Shown in pieces: positions 24,814-32,471 of a DNA stretch of 64,000 bases. The notes under the pieces are model-generated. The model was not told the origin of the DNA and made no database searches. It worked only from the letters and a program-made list of their open reading frames with translations. Each line of letters opens with the position of its first letter. Position 1 is the stretch's first letter. This DNA comes from SIG440 sp045120135. GTDB lineage: Bacteria > Bacillota > Clostridia > Monoglobales > Monoglobaceae. Made by a program: the position numbers and the translations under genes. Location: contig JBGVEN010000015.1 of the NCBI GenBank assembly GCA_045120135.1, positions 124,001 through 188,000 of the forward strand, written 5' to 3'.

Positions 24814-24864
24814 TCCTTTAATTTAAATATTATTTTGTTCTCAGCAGAACAAACCGGCAAATTT

Positions 24865-25050
24865 TTACCAGGATGCCTTCTTCACTCCGGGAATCTGACC
24901 CTTGTAAGCGAGTTCGCGGAAGCAGATTCTGCAAATACCGAACTTGCGAAGGTATGCGTGGGGTCTGCCGCAGATTTTACATCTGTTGTATTCACGAGTT
25001 GAATACTTCTGTTCTTTCTGCTGTTTTAAAACCATAGCCTTTTTTGCCAT
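24865..25050 (-). CDS. rpsN: ribosomal protein S14 type Z
   Basis: S14 (61 aa) is the zinc-binding C+ form: CKICGRPHAYLRKFGICRIC supplies four cysteines. It ends PGVKKASW. The C+ form is the usual Gram-positive one. Confidence 0.98.
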   Translation of the reverse strand: MAKKAMVLKQQKEQKYSTREYNRCKICGRPHAYLRKFGICRICFRELAYKGQIPGVKKASW

Positions 25051-25111
25051 ATGCTTTAATCTCCTCCATTTCTAAAAGATTAAACGAGTGAATTTTCGTT
25101 TCAGCTTTAAC

Positions 25112-25648
25112 TTATCTTGTGAAGGGAGCACCCATCAGTGTAAGGAGCTCACGAGCTTCCTCGTCGCTCTGTGCTGTTGTAACGAAAATGATATCCATAC
25201 CACGGAGCTTGTCAATCTTGTCGTAATCTATTTCAGGGAAAATAAGCTGTTCCTTAATACCCAGTGAATAGTTACCTCTGCCATCGAAGGAATTGGGGTT
25301 GATACCTCTGAAGTCACGAACACGGGGAAGAGCTGCGTTGAACAGTCTGTCAACGAACTCGTACATCTTCGCGCCACGGAGAGTAACCTTACAACCAATG
25401 TTCATACCCTCTCTGACTTTAAACTGTGCTACTGACTTCTTCGCCTTTGTAACAACAGGCTTCTGACCTGTAATAAGAGCGAGGTCGTTCATAGCATAAT
25501 CTATAGCCTTTGAATTTTCCTTTGCTTCGCCCAGACCGATGTTGATAACAACCTTATCGAGCTTGGGGATCTGCATTACGCTTTTGTATTCAAATTTCTT
25601 CATCAAAGCGTCTTTGATTTCTTTTGTATAGCGTTCTTCAAGTCTCAT
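25112..25648 (-). CDS. rplE: ribosomal protein L5
   Basis: L5 (178 aa) binds 5S rRNA and contacts P-site tRNA. Seen: MQIPKLDKVVINIGLGEAKE, GQKPVVTKAKKSVAQFKVRE and the C-terminal DIIFVTTAQSDEEARELLTL. AAGGAGGTAA precedes the ATG. Confidence 0.98.
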   Translation of the reverse strand: MRLEERYTKEIKDALMKKFEYKSVMQIPKLDKVVINIGLGEAKENSKAIDYAMNDLALITGQKPVVTKAKKSVAQFKVREGMNIGCKVTLRGAKMYEFVDRLFNAALPRVRDFRGINPNSFDGRGNYSLGIKEQLIFPEIDYDKIDKLRGMDIIFVTTAQSDEEARELLTLMGAPFTR

Positions 25649-25674
25649 TGAAGTTACCTCCTTTCGAATAAAAA

Positions 25675-25998
25675 TTATTCACCAAATGTTTCTCCGCACT
25701 TCTTGCAGTAACGAACATGAGTTCCGTCCTCCAGAACCTTTCTGCCAACACGTGTGGGAGCACCACACTTTCCGCAGATATTCATTACCTTGCTTGCGTA
25801 AATGGGAGTTTCCTGGCTGATAATACCGCCGGCTTCACCCATACGGTGAGGCTTCTTGTGCTTCTTAGCCACAGAAACGCCTTCAACAATAACTGTGCGC
25901 TTTACAGGGTTAACAGCAAGAACCTTGCCCTTTTTACCCTTATCTTTACCGGAAAGAACAACTACCTTGTCACCGGTCTTCACATGCATCTTCAGCAT
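25675..25998 (-). CDS. rplX: ribosomal protein L24
   Basis: L24 (107 aa) has an N-terminal KOW motif (VKTGDKVVVLSGKDKGKKGK) and a C-terminal zinc-ribbon-like part with four cysteines (CGKCGAPTR ... YCKKCGETF). The ATG at 25998 follows AAAGGAGGAA. Confidence 0.97.
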   Translation of the reverse strand: MLKMHVKTGDKVVVLSGKDKGKKGKVLAVNPVKRTVIVEGVSVAKKHKKPHRMGEAGGIISQETPIYASKVMNICGKCGAPTRVGRKVLEDGTHVRYCKKCGETFGE

Positions 25999-26109
25999 TT
26001 CTTTTCCTCCTTTCGCATCTACTCAGGAATTACATTATTGTTTGCGGTTTTAACACTTTGCCGGGTGTTCCGACCATCAGGTTTTCACCGCAAATCTTGA
26101 TTTTGTTTT

Positions 26110-26478
26110 TTACAGAACCTCAGGAGCGAGAGACAAAATCTTCATATACTCCTTATCACGAAGTTCTCTGGCGATGGGGCCAAATATACGGGTACCTCTG
26201 GGAGTCTTATCGTCCTTGATAATAACTGCTGCGTTTTCATCAAATCTGATTTTGGAGCCGTCTGCTCTCTTTACGCCCGATACTGTACGTACGATAACCG
26301 CTTTAACAACATCACCCTTTTTAACAGCACCGCCGGGAGCTGCCTTCTTAACTGAAGCAACAATAACATCACCGATGTTACCATAGCGTCTGTATGAGCC
26401 ACCGAGAACACGGATGCACATAAGTTCCTTTGCACCGCTGTTATCTGCAACCTTTAACAAAGTCTGCTGCTGTACCAT
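26110..26478 (-). CDS. rplN: ribosomal protein L14
   Basis: L14 (122 aa): MVQQQTLLKVADNSGAKELM, CIRVLGGSYRRYGNIGDVI and the GTRIFGPIARELRDKEYMKI signature. It bridges the subunits and is standard length. The gap to rplX holds no further gene. Confidence 0.98.
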   Translation of the reverse strand: MVQQQTLLKVADNSGAKELMCIRVLGGSYRRYGNIGDVIVASVKKAAPGGAVKKGDVVKAVIVRTVSGVKRADGSKIRFDENAAVIIKDDKTPRGTRIFGPIARELRDKEYMKILSLAPEVL

Positions 26479-26543
26479 AACTGGATTCCTCCTAACTTTA
26501 AGATATCAATTTTGCCATATACGGCATTGTCGCATAAAGTCTA

Positions 26544-26804
26544 TTATTTAGCCTTTTCAACGATTTCAACCAGTCTCCATCTCTTGTCCTTTGAAAGAGG
26601 TCTGGTTTCCATAACCTTTACCTTATCGCCTACACGGCACTCGTTGTTTTCATCGTGAGCCTTCAGCTTGTAGGTATTCTTAATAACCTTTTTGTAAACC
26701 GGGTGCTTAACGCTGTCTTTGATAGCAACAACGATGGTCTTATCCATCTTATCACTTACAACCTCGCCAACACGGGTTTTACGGTAGTTGCGCTTTTCTT
26801 CCAT
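26544..26804 (-). CDS. rpsQ: ribosomal protein S17
   Basis: S17 (86 aa) is an OB-fold early assembly protein: RKTRVGEVVSDKMDKTIVVA and CRVGDKVKVMETRPLSKDKR. AGGAGGTG precedes the ATG. Confidence 0.97.
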   Translation of the reverse strand: MEEKRNYRKTRVGEVVSDKMDKTIVVAIKDSVKHPVYKKVIKNTYKLKAHDENNECRVGDKVKVMETRPLSKDKRWRLVEIVEKAK

Positions 26805-26816
26805 CGTTTACACCTC

Positions 26817-27029
26817 CTACGAATTTGCATTGGCGTTGATGCCAAGCTCTTGTTCCTTTAAAACCGTCTTAAGCTTTGCAATATCCTTCTTAACTGCAAC
26901 AATTCTCATGGGATTGTCCAGCTGGTTCATTGCGTTCTGAAAACGGAGATTGAAAAGTTCTTCTTTTAAATCCTGAATCTTATCAGTGATTTCCTGCATT
27001 GAAAGGTCTCTGATCTCATTGATTTTCAT
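26817..27029 (-). CDS. rpmC: ribosomal protein L29
   Basis: L29 (70 aa), two helices: MKINEIRDLSMQEITDKIQD and LKEELFNLRFQNAMNQL. Its ATG overlaps the rplP stop codon region by one base, so the two are coupled. Confidence 0.97.
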   Translation of the reverse strand: MKINEIRDLSMQEITDKIQDLKEELFNLRFQNAMNQLDNPMRIVAVKKDIAKLKTVLKEQELGINANANS

Positions 27030-27460
27030 TACATTTCACCTTCCATTTCCTGATCGGCTTTTCTAACAAACTTACACTTTAAGGGAAGCTTGTGCATAGC
27101 AAGACGCATAGCCTCACGAGCTACTTCTTCGCTAACGCCGCCGATTTCAAATAATATTCTACCGGGCTTAACAACTGCTACCCAGTATTCAGGTGAACCC
27201 TTACCACTACCCATACGAGTTTCAGCGGGTTTCTCTGTTACGGGCTTGTCAGGGAATACCTTAATCCAAACCTGACCGCCTCTCTTTGTATAACGTGTCA
27301 TAGCAATACGGGCTGCCTCAATCTGGTTGCTTGTAATCCAAGCGGGAGACTGTGCCTGAAGACCAAAATCACCGTAAACAACCTTGTTACCGCGAGAAGC
27401 CTTACCCTTCATTCTACCACGCATAACGCGTCTAAACTTAACTCTTTTTGGTGATAACAT
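27029..27460 (-). CDS. rplP: ribosomal protein L16
   Basis: L16 (143 aa) starts MLSPKRVKFRRVMRGRMKGK and has the PDKPVTEKPAETRMGSGKGS loop that reaches the peptidyl transferase centre. Its start overlaps the end of rpsC. Confidence 0.98.
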   Translation of the reverse strand: MLSPKRVKFRRVMRGRMKGKASRGNKVVYGDFGLQAQSPAWITSNQIEAARIAMTRYTKRGGQVWIKVFPDKPVTEKPAETRMGSGKGSPEYWVAVVKPGRILFEIGGVSEEVAREAMRLAMHKLPLKCKFVRKADQEMEGEM

Positions 27461-28149
27461 TATTTGTTTCCTCCTTCCCTTTTCTTGGCAGGAGCTTTTA
27501 CTTCCTTAACTTTCTTGCTTTCTGCAAGAACTTCACCCTTGTAGATCCAAACCTTAACACCGAGCTTACCGTAGGTTGTATCAGCCTCAGCAAAGCCGTA
27601 GTCAATGTCTGCTCTCAGGGTCTGCAGCGGAATAGTACCCTCATGATACTGCTCTGTACGAGCGATTTCAGCACCGCCAACACGGCCTGATACTGCAGCC
27701 TTGATACCCTTAGCGCCCATCTTCATAGTTCTTGCCATGCACTGCTTCATAGCCTTTCTGAAAGAAATTCTTCTTTCGAGCTGTGATGCAATGTTTTCAG
27801 CAACGAGCTGTGCGCATACATCGGGGTTCTTCACCTCGATTACATTAAGGATAACTGATTTTCCTGTAATTGCTTCAACTTCTTTCTTAAGCTTGTCGAT
27901 TTCGCTTCCGCCTTTACCGATAACAATACCGGGCTTTGCGGCGTGGATAGAAAGACGAATTTTGTTAGCAAATTTTTCAATTTCGATTTTATCAACTCCG
28001 GCAAGGTAGAGCTTCTTCTTAAGGAAAACTCTGAGGTTGTAATCTTCTACAAGATTATCGCCGTAGTTCTTTTTGTCAGCGTACCAACGTGAATCCCAGT
28101 CTTTGATTACGCCAACTCGGATACCGTGGGGATTAACTTTCTGACCCAT
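27460..28149 (-). CDS. rpsC: ribosomal protein S3
   Basis: S3 (229 aa): N-terminal MGQKVNPHGIRVGVIKDWDS, KH domain around KPGIVIGKGGSEIDKLKKEV (72-91), and C-terminal signature GRVGGAEIARTEQYHEGTIP. It lines the mRNA entry channel. AAGGAGGTATAAG precedes the ATG. Confidence 0.98.
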   Translation of the reverse strand: MGQKVNPHGIRVGVIKDWDSRWYADKKNYGDNLVEDYNLRVFLKKKLYLAGVDKIEIEKFANKIRLSIHAAKPGIVIGKGGSEIDKLKKEVEAITGKSVILNVIEVKNPDVCAQLVAENIASQLERRISFRKAMKQCMARTMKMGAKGIKAAVSGRVGGAEIARTEQYHEGTIPLQTLRADIDYGFAEADTTYGKLGVKVWIYKGEVLAESKKVKEVKAPAKKREGGNK

Positions 28150-28172
28150 GCTTATACCTCCTTTTTAAAAGA

Positions 28173-28508
28173 TTATTCCTTTTCAGCCAGTTTCAAAGTA
28201 ATGTGACTTGTCTTTTTGTTAATTCTGAATGCACGACCCTGAGCTCTAGCCTGAACTCTCTTAAGGGTGGGACCCTGGTCTGCGAATACTTCTGAAACAT
28301 AAAGATTTTCAACATTCATATTGTAGTTGTGCTCAGCGTTAGCCATTGCTGACAGCAAGAGCTTTTCAACTACGGGGCTTGCAGCCTTGGGTGTGTTCTT
28401 GAGAATACCAAGTGCAACACCAACCGGCTTGTTTCTGATTAAATCTATAACTATACGCACCTTTCTCGGAGCGATGCGTACATGAGTAACCTTTGCTACT
28501 GCTTCCAT
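28173..28508 (-). CDS. rplV: ribosomal protein L22
   Basis: L22 (111 aa): THVRIAPRKVRIVIDLIRNK, EHNYNMNVENLYVSEVFADQ and RAQGRAFRINKKTSHITLKL. The extended hairpin lines the exit tunnel. Confidence 0.98.
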   Translation of the reverse strand: MEAVAKVTHVRIAPRKVRIVIDLIRNKPVGVALGILKNTPKAASPVVEKLLLSAMANAEHNYNMNVENLYVSEVFADQGPTLKRVQARAQGRAFRINKKTSHITLKLAEKE

Positions 28509-28564
28509 TGCTCTTTAGCTCCTTTCCTGGTAATATCTGTAAGTCTTAACGAAACTCACAGGAA

Positions 28565-28837
28565 TTATTTAGAAGTTTTAGCACCTGCGTGACCTTTGTA
28601 TGTTCTGGTCGGAGCAAATTCACCAAGCTTATGTCCTACCATATCTTCAGTTACATAAACCGGAACATGCTTTCTGCCATCATAAACGGCGATGGTGTGT
28701 CCAACCATTTCAGGGAATATAGTAGATGCTCTTGACCATGTCTTGATTACGACTTTTTCGTTCTTTTCGTTCATTGCTACAATCTTTGCAAGCAACTTCG
28801 CTTCGACGAAAGGTCCTTTTTTAATACTACGACCCAT
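28565..28837 (-). CDS. rpsS: ribosomal protein S19
   Basis: S19 (90 aa): MGRSIKKGPFVEAKLLAKIV and VTEDMVGHKLGEFAPTRTYK-type signature. It is in the 30S head and binds with S13. AAGGAGGTTA precedes the ATG. Confidence 0.98.
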   Translation of the reverse strand: MGRSIKKGPFVEAKLLAKIVAMNEKNEKVVIKTWSRASTIFPEMVGHTIAVYDGRKHVPVYVTEDMVGHKLGEFAPTRTYKGHAGAKTSK

Positions 28838-28862
28838 GAGGTAACCTCCTTAAAAAAAATTC

Positions 28863-29696
28863 TTATTTCGCGTTACGACGCTTAACGATAAACTTGTCAG
28901 TTCTGTTCTTCTTGTCTCTGGTCTTGTAACCGAGTGCAGGCTTACCCCAGGGAGTAACAGGTGAGGGTCTACCGATAGGTGACTTACCTTCACCACCACC
29001 GTGAGGATGGTCATTCGGGTTCATAACAACGCCTCGAACTGTGGGTCTGAAGCCCATATGACGTTTTCTACCAGCCTTACCAAGGTTGATGTTTTCGTAA
29101 TCTGTGTTACCAACCTGACCGATAGTTGCACGGCAATCAAGTCTTACAAGACGAACTTCGCCGGAAGGAAGTCTTACCTGTGCGTAACCGTTTTCCTTTG
29201 CCATAAGCTGTGCAAAAACGCCTGCGCTGCGAACGAGCTGTCCGCCCTTACCGGGGTAAAGTTCAATGTTATAAATAAGTGTACCAACAGGGATATCTTC
29301 GATAAGAAGAGCGTTACCGGGCTTAATATCTGAGCCCTTACCTGATACTACCGTGTCACCCTTTTTGAGTGAAACAGGAGCAACGATGTAGGTCTTTACG
29401 CCGTCTTCGTACTGAAGCAGTGCAATGTTTGCACTTCTGTTAGGATCGTATTCGATTGAGAGAACTGTTGCGGGCATATTGTCCTTATTTCTCTTGAAAT
29501 CGATTACTCTGTATTTTCTCTTTGTGCCACCGCCGCGATGTCTAACTGTTATTCTACCGTAAGAGTTACGGCCTGCTTTGCTCTTGAGGGGACGAAGAAG
29601 TGATCTCTCGGGAGCCACTTTATCGATTTCTGCAAAATCAGAAACAGTCATCTGACGAAGCGAAGGTGTTGTAGGATTATATTTTCTAATTCCCAT
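28863..29696 (-). CDS. rplB: ribosomal protein L2
   Basis: L2 (277 aa): MGIRKYNPTTPSLRQMTVSD, then GRITVRHRGGGTKRKYRVID, and the C-terminal VMNPNDHPHGGGEGKSPIGR with the conserved histidine. L2 is needed for subunit joining and peptidyl transfer. Confidence 0.98.
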   Translation of the reverse strand: MGIRKYNPTTPSLRQMTVSDFAEIDKVAPERSLLRPLKSKAGRNSYGRITVRHRGGGTKRKYRVIDFKRNKDNMPATVLSIEYDPNRSANIALLQYEDGVKTYIVAPVSLKKGDTVVSGKGSDIKPGNALLIEDIPVGTLIYNIELYPGKGGQLVRSAGVFAQLMAKENGYAQVRLPSGEVRLVRLDCRATIGQVGNTDYENINLGKAGRKRHMGFRPTVRGVVMNPNDHPHGGGEGKSPIGRPSPVTPWGKPALGYKTRDKKNRTDKFIVKRRNAK

Positions 29697-29735
29697 TTTT
29701 ACATCTCCTTTTCTGAATTTTCGTTAGCGGTAAAA

Positions 29736-30026
29736 TTAGTTCTCGAACAGTTCGATTGTCTTGCTGTCTGCTGTAAGCTTAACAACAGCCTTTTTCCAAT
29801 CTGCTCTCTTGCCAACATGAACGCCCATTCTCTTGGTCTTGCCCATGTAGTTGATTGTTGTTACGCTCTGAACCTTTACCTTGAAAATTTCTTCTACAGC
29901 TTTCTTGATCTGGATTTTGTTTGCAGACTTTGCAACTTCAAAAGTGTACTTTTTGTCTGCAACCTGTTCCATACTCTGTTCTGTAATGATAGGTCTTTTT
30001 ATGATATCATGAGATGTCATATTCAT
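29736..30026 (-). CDS. rplW: ribosomal protein L23
   Basis: L23 (96 aa): SHDIIKRPIITEQSMEQVAD and KIQIKKAVEEIFKVKVQSV. It is a docking site for trigger factor and SRP at the tunnel exit. Its ATG overlaps the rplD stop (TAATG); GAGGAGG lies 10 nt upstream. Confidence 0.97.
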   Translation of the reverse strand: MNMTSHDIIKRPIITEQSMEQVADKKYTFEVAKSANKIQIKKAVEEIFKVKVQSVTTINYMGKTKRMGVHVGKRADWKKAVVKLTADSKTIELFEN

Positions 30027-30649
30027 TATGCGTACACCTCCTCGAGTTTAAGAGCTGCATCCTTTGTGATGATGCATTTTGTATGTCCCAGCACCTCGTA
30101 TGTGTTGATTGCACCAACGAATGTTGTGTCAACACCCTTGATGTTTCTTGCTGAAAGAACAACATTGCTGTCATTTTCAGGAAGAACGATGAGCGCCTTT
30201 TCTGTTACGCCCAGGTTAGCCAGGATTTCAGCCATGCGGCTTGTCTTGATTTCATCAAGTGTAAGGCTTTCGAGAACAATGATGTCATTGTCTACAACCT
30301 TTGAAGATAATGCTGACTTGAGAGCAAGTCTTCTAACCTTCTTGTTAACTGCGTATCTGTAGTCTCTGGGCTTCGGGCCGAGTGCTACGCCGCCGCCAAC
30401 CCACTGGGGTGCACGGATACTACCCTGTCTTGCACGGCCTGTACCCTTCTGTCTCCAGGGCTTGATACCGCCGCCGCTTACTTCTGTACGGGTCTTGGTG
30501 CTCTGTGTACCCTGTCTCTGATTAGCGAGATAGTTAACAACTACTTCGTGCATAATGTCGGCTCTTACTTCAGCGCCGAATACGCTATCGTTAAGCTCGA
30601 TATCGCCGACCTGCTTGCCGTCTGTGTTATATAAAGCTACTTTTGGCAT
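30026..30649 (-). CDS. rplD: ribosomal protein L4
   Basis: L4 (207 aa): MPKVALYNTDGKQVGDIELN and the basic loop PWRQKGTGRARQGSIRAPQW that enters the exit tunnel. In enterobacteria L4 represses the S10 operon through its leader; whether that holds here is unknown. Confidence 0.98.
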   Translation of the reverse strand: MPKVALYNTDGKQVGDIELNDSVFGAEVRADIMHEVVVNYLANQRQGTQSTKTRTEVSGGGIKPWRQKGTGRARQGSIRAPQWVGGGVALGPKPRDYRYAVNKKVRRLALKSALSSKVVDNDIIVLESLTLDEIKTSRMAEILANLGVTEKALIVLPENDSNVVLSARNIKGVDTTFVGAINTYEVLGHTKCIITKDAALKLEEVYA

Positions 30650-30674
30650 ATCTTATATCCTCCTCTCTCTCAGT

Positions 30675-31310
30675 TTAGGCATTAGCCTTAACTGCGTTTT
30701 TAACAACCAGCAATCCGCCCTTGGGGCCGGGTACTGAACCCTTAACCAAAAGAAGGTTGCGTTCCGTATCTATCTTTACAAGACCGAGGTTCTGGATTGT
30801 AACCTTGTCCACACCGTAGTGTCCGGGAAGTCTCTTACCCTTGAACACTCTTGAGGGAGATGAACAAGCGCCCAGTGAACCGGGGCCTCTGTGGTAATGG
30901 CTACCATGAGTCATAGGACCTCTGTGAGTTCCCCATCTCTTAATTGTACCTGCGTAACCGTGACCTTTGCTGATGCCTGTAACATCAAGAACTTCACCAG
31001 CTTCAAAAATGTCAACCTTGATTTCGTCACCGACGTTTAACTCAGCAGCATTTTCAAGTCTGAATTCTCTGAGGTACCGTTTCGGTGTAACATTTGCTTT
31101 TGCAAAGTGACCCTTCATAGGCTTGTTTACGTTCTTTTCCTTCTTGTCTTCAAAGCCTACCTGAACAGCCTCGTAGCCGTCAACTTCGATAGTCTTCTTC
31201 TGAACCACACTACAGGGACCTGCTTCAATTACAGTAACAGGAATGAGTGTGCCGTCTTCTGCAAAAATCTGTGTCATACCGAGCTTTTTGCCTAAGATTG
31301 CTTTTTTCAT
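30675..31310 (-). CDS. rplC: ribosomal protein L3
   Basis: L3 (211 aa): MKKAILGKKLGMTQIFAEDG and the central GHGYAGTIKRWGTHRGPMTH signature near the peptidyl transferase centre. AGGAGGAAAAAAT precedes the ATG. The 119-bp gap to rpsJ holds nothing recognisable. Confidence 0.98.
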   Translation of the reverse strand: MKKAILGKKLGMTQIFAEDGTLIPVTVIEAGPCSVVQKKTIEVDGYEAVQVGFEDKKEKNVNKPMKGHFAKANVTPKRYLREFRLENAAELNVGDEIKVDIFEAGEVLDVTGISKGHGYAGTIKRWGTHRGPMTHGSHYHRGPGSLGACSSPSRVFKGKRLPGHYGVDKVTIQNLGLVKIDTERNLLLVKGSVPGPKGGLLVVKNAVKANA

Positions 31311-31429
31311 AATTTTTTCCTCCTAAATTTCACACGCCTCGATTCATTTATTGAACATACGTGCGGGTCATCGGTTGGATTTTCCAACATAACCAAAATT
31401 TTTTCTACCTTTTTAATTATAATATTAAA

Positions 31430-31738
31430 CTATATCTTAAGTTCAATATCAACGCCTGCAGGCAGATCCAGGTGCTTAAGTGCGTCGATTGTCTTGGCAT
31501 TGGGCGCCAAAACGTCAATCAATCTCTTGTGAGTTCTCAGTTCAAACTGCTCACGGCTGTCCTTGTACTTATGAACAGCTCTGAGGATTGTAACGACTTC
31601 CTTCTTTGTGGGAAGCGGAATAGGTCCTGAAACCTTAGCTCCCGTTCTCTTGGCTGTTTCAACGATCTTCTCGGCGCTCTGGTCGATGAGGTTGTGATCG
31701 TAAGCCTTAAGTCTGATTCTGATCTTCTCTGTTGCCAT
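31430..31738 (-). CDS. rpsJ: ribosomal protein S10
   Basis: S10 (102 aa) starts MATEKIRIRLKAYDHNLIDQ and contains the SGPIPLPTKKEVVTILRAVH signature. GAAGGAGGGTACAGC precedes the ATG at 31738. The frame stays open for 99 further codons upstream, but that stretch is leader RNA. It is also the NusB partner in antitermination and the first gene of the cluster. Confidence 0.98.
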   Translation of the reverse strand: MATEKIRIRLKAYDHNLIDQSAEKIVETAKRTGAKVSGPIPLPTKKEVVTILRAVHKYKDSREQFELRTHKRLIDVLAPNAKTIDALKHLDLPAGVDIELKI

Positions 31739-32037
31739 GCTGTACCCTCCTTCAAAATTTGCTTTTGATTTCTTACACTGTGCCGGGCGTTTCGCACAGT
31801 CAAATAATAAAACCCGAACACCATCTCTTGTTTTCACAAATCGGTTTCGGGACAACAGCGCGCAACCTCCCCCGATGCGACAGCATACCGCACCGGCGAA
31901 ATATCCGCTCTGTATTAAAGTAGAAGTGTGACCCTTCCGCCCGCTTTTAAAAACCGGACAATCTCCTCCGAAATTTCCAAATCCCTCGTGAGATGAGGGC
32001 TTGCTACCTCCGGAATCATCGTATGTCTTTGTCACGC
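31739..32037 (-). promoter_or_regulatory. structured ~300-nt leader of the S10 operon
   Basis: Three stems are visible on the minus strand: ACTGTGC/GCACAGT (31777-31800); CCCGAA/TTCGGG closing a longer arm with an inner TTGT-GAAA-ACAA hairpin (31813-31851); and CCGGTGCG/CGCATCGG (31872-31896), where a G-U pair favours this strand. A CCCTC/GAGGG hairpin lies near the 5' end. It is probably an autoregulatory ribosomal leader. Confidence 0.6.
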
Positions 32038-32043
32038 TTTGAT

Positions 32044-32073
32044 ATTATACTACAACTTATTTATAAAAGTCAA
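32044..32073 (-). promoter_or_regulatory. sigma-A promoter of the S10 operon
   Basis: Minus strand TTGACT (32068-32073) and TATAAT (32044-32049) have an 18-bp spacer. The predicted start is near 32037, about 300 nt before rpsJ. An A/T-rich UP-like tract lies upstream. Confidence 0.85.
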
Positions 32074-32113
32074 GTACTTTTTTAAAATTTTTTATTTTTT
32101 TCTTTTAAAGGCA

Positions 32114-32137
32114 AAAATCCCGCATAAGCGGGATTTT
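32114..32137. terminator. intrinsic terminator upstream of S10 promoter
   Basis: AAAATCCCGC / GCGGGATTTT is a 10-bp perfect stem with a 4-nt loop and a T-run on the minus strand. It would insulate the S10 promoter from leftward transcription, including the candidate small RNA. Confidence 0.8.
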
Positions 32138-32181
32138 ACCATTGAGTCGCATCAGGTTATGTACGCCGTTCACTTTAAATT

Positions 32182-32332
32182 AAAAAAGTGCACAGCAAAG
32201 CCGTGCACCGAAAAACGCACAGCTCTTGTTTGCGAGACAATTTTCATATCACAAAAGGATGCGAAAAAACGAGCCTGCATTTTTACCAAACGCAAAAAGA
32301 CCCTTTTGTGAATGAATATTATATTGTCTCGC
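32182..32332 (-). ncRNA. candidate small RNA gene (~151 nt), unassigned family
   Basis: A leftward sigma-A promoter (32339-32367) predicts a start at about 32332. The transcript begins GCGAGACAAT, which pairs with ATTGTCTCGC about 90 nt later (32323-32332 with 32232-32241). Inside, TCACAAAAGG (32302-32311 on minus) pairs with CCTTTTGTGA (32249-32258), leaving an asymmetric internal loop (11 nt / 7 nt), and the apex can fold as two small hairpins. The transcript ends with GTGCACGGC / GCTGTGCAC and a six-T run (32182-32208). No credible ORF lies in it. The closing stem, bubble and inner stem recall 6S RNA, but it is shorter than usual and the match is unproven. Confidence 0.65.
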
Positions 32333-32338
32333 AATAAT

Positions 32339-32367
32339 AGTATATCACAAGTATTGTGAAATTACAA
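32339..32367 (-). promoter_or_regulatory. sigma-A promoter of candidate small RNA
   Basis: Minus strand TTGTAA (32362-32367) and TATACT (32339-32344) have a 17-bp spacer. TGTGA just before the -10 gives a TG-extended look. The start coincides with the first base of the 10-bp closing stem. Confidence 0.7.
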
Positions 32368-32400
32368 TATCTTTTCATAATATTTATGCAGGCAAAAATA

Positions 32401-32429
32401 TTGACAAAAAAACTTCCTATATATATAAT
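32401..32429 (+). promoter_or_regulatory. sigma-A promoter of apgM-ytvI
   Basis: TTGACA (32401-32406) and TATAAT (32424-32429) have a 17-bp spacer, giving a start near 32436 and a ~36-nt leader before the mutase ATG. Confidence 0.85.
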
Positions 32430-32471
32430 ACTATATACAGACATTAAAATTCAGAAAGGCGATGACGAATT

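Noticed and set aside
31739..32035. 99-codon N-terminal extension of rpsJ
   Set aside because: S10 homology and AGGAGG place the start at 31738; the upstream stretch is leader RNA with stable stems.
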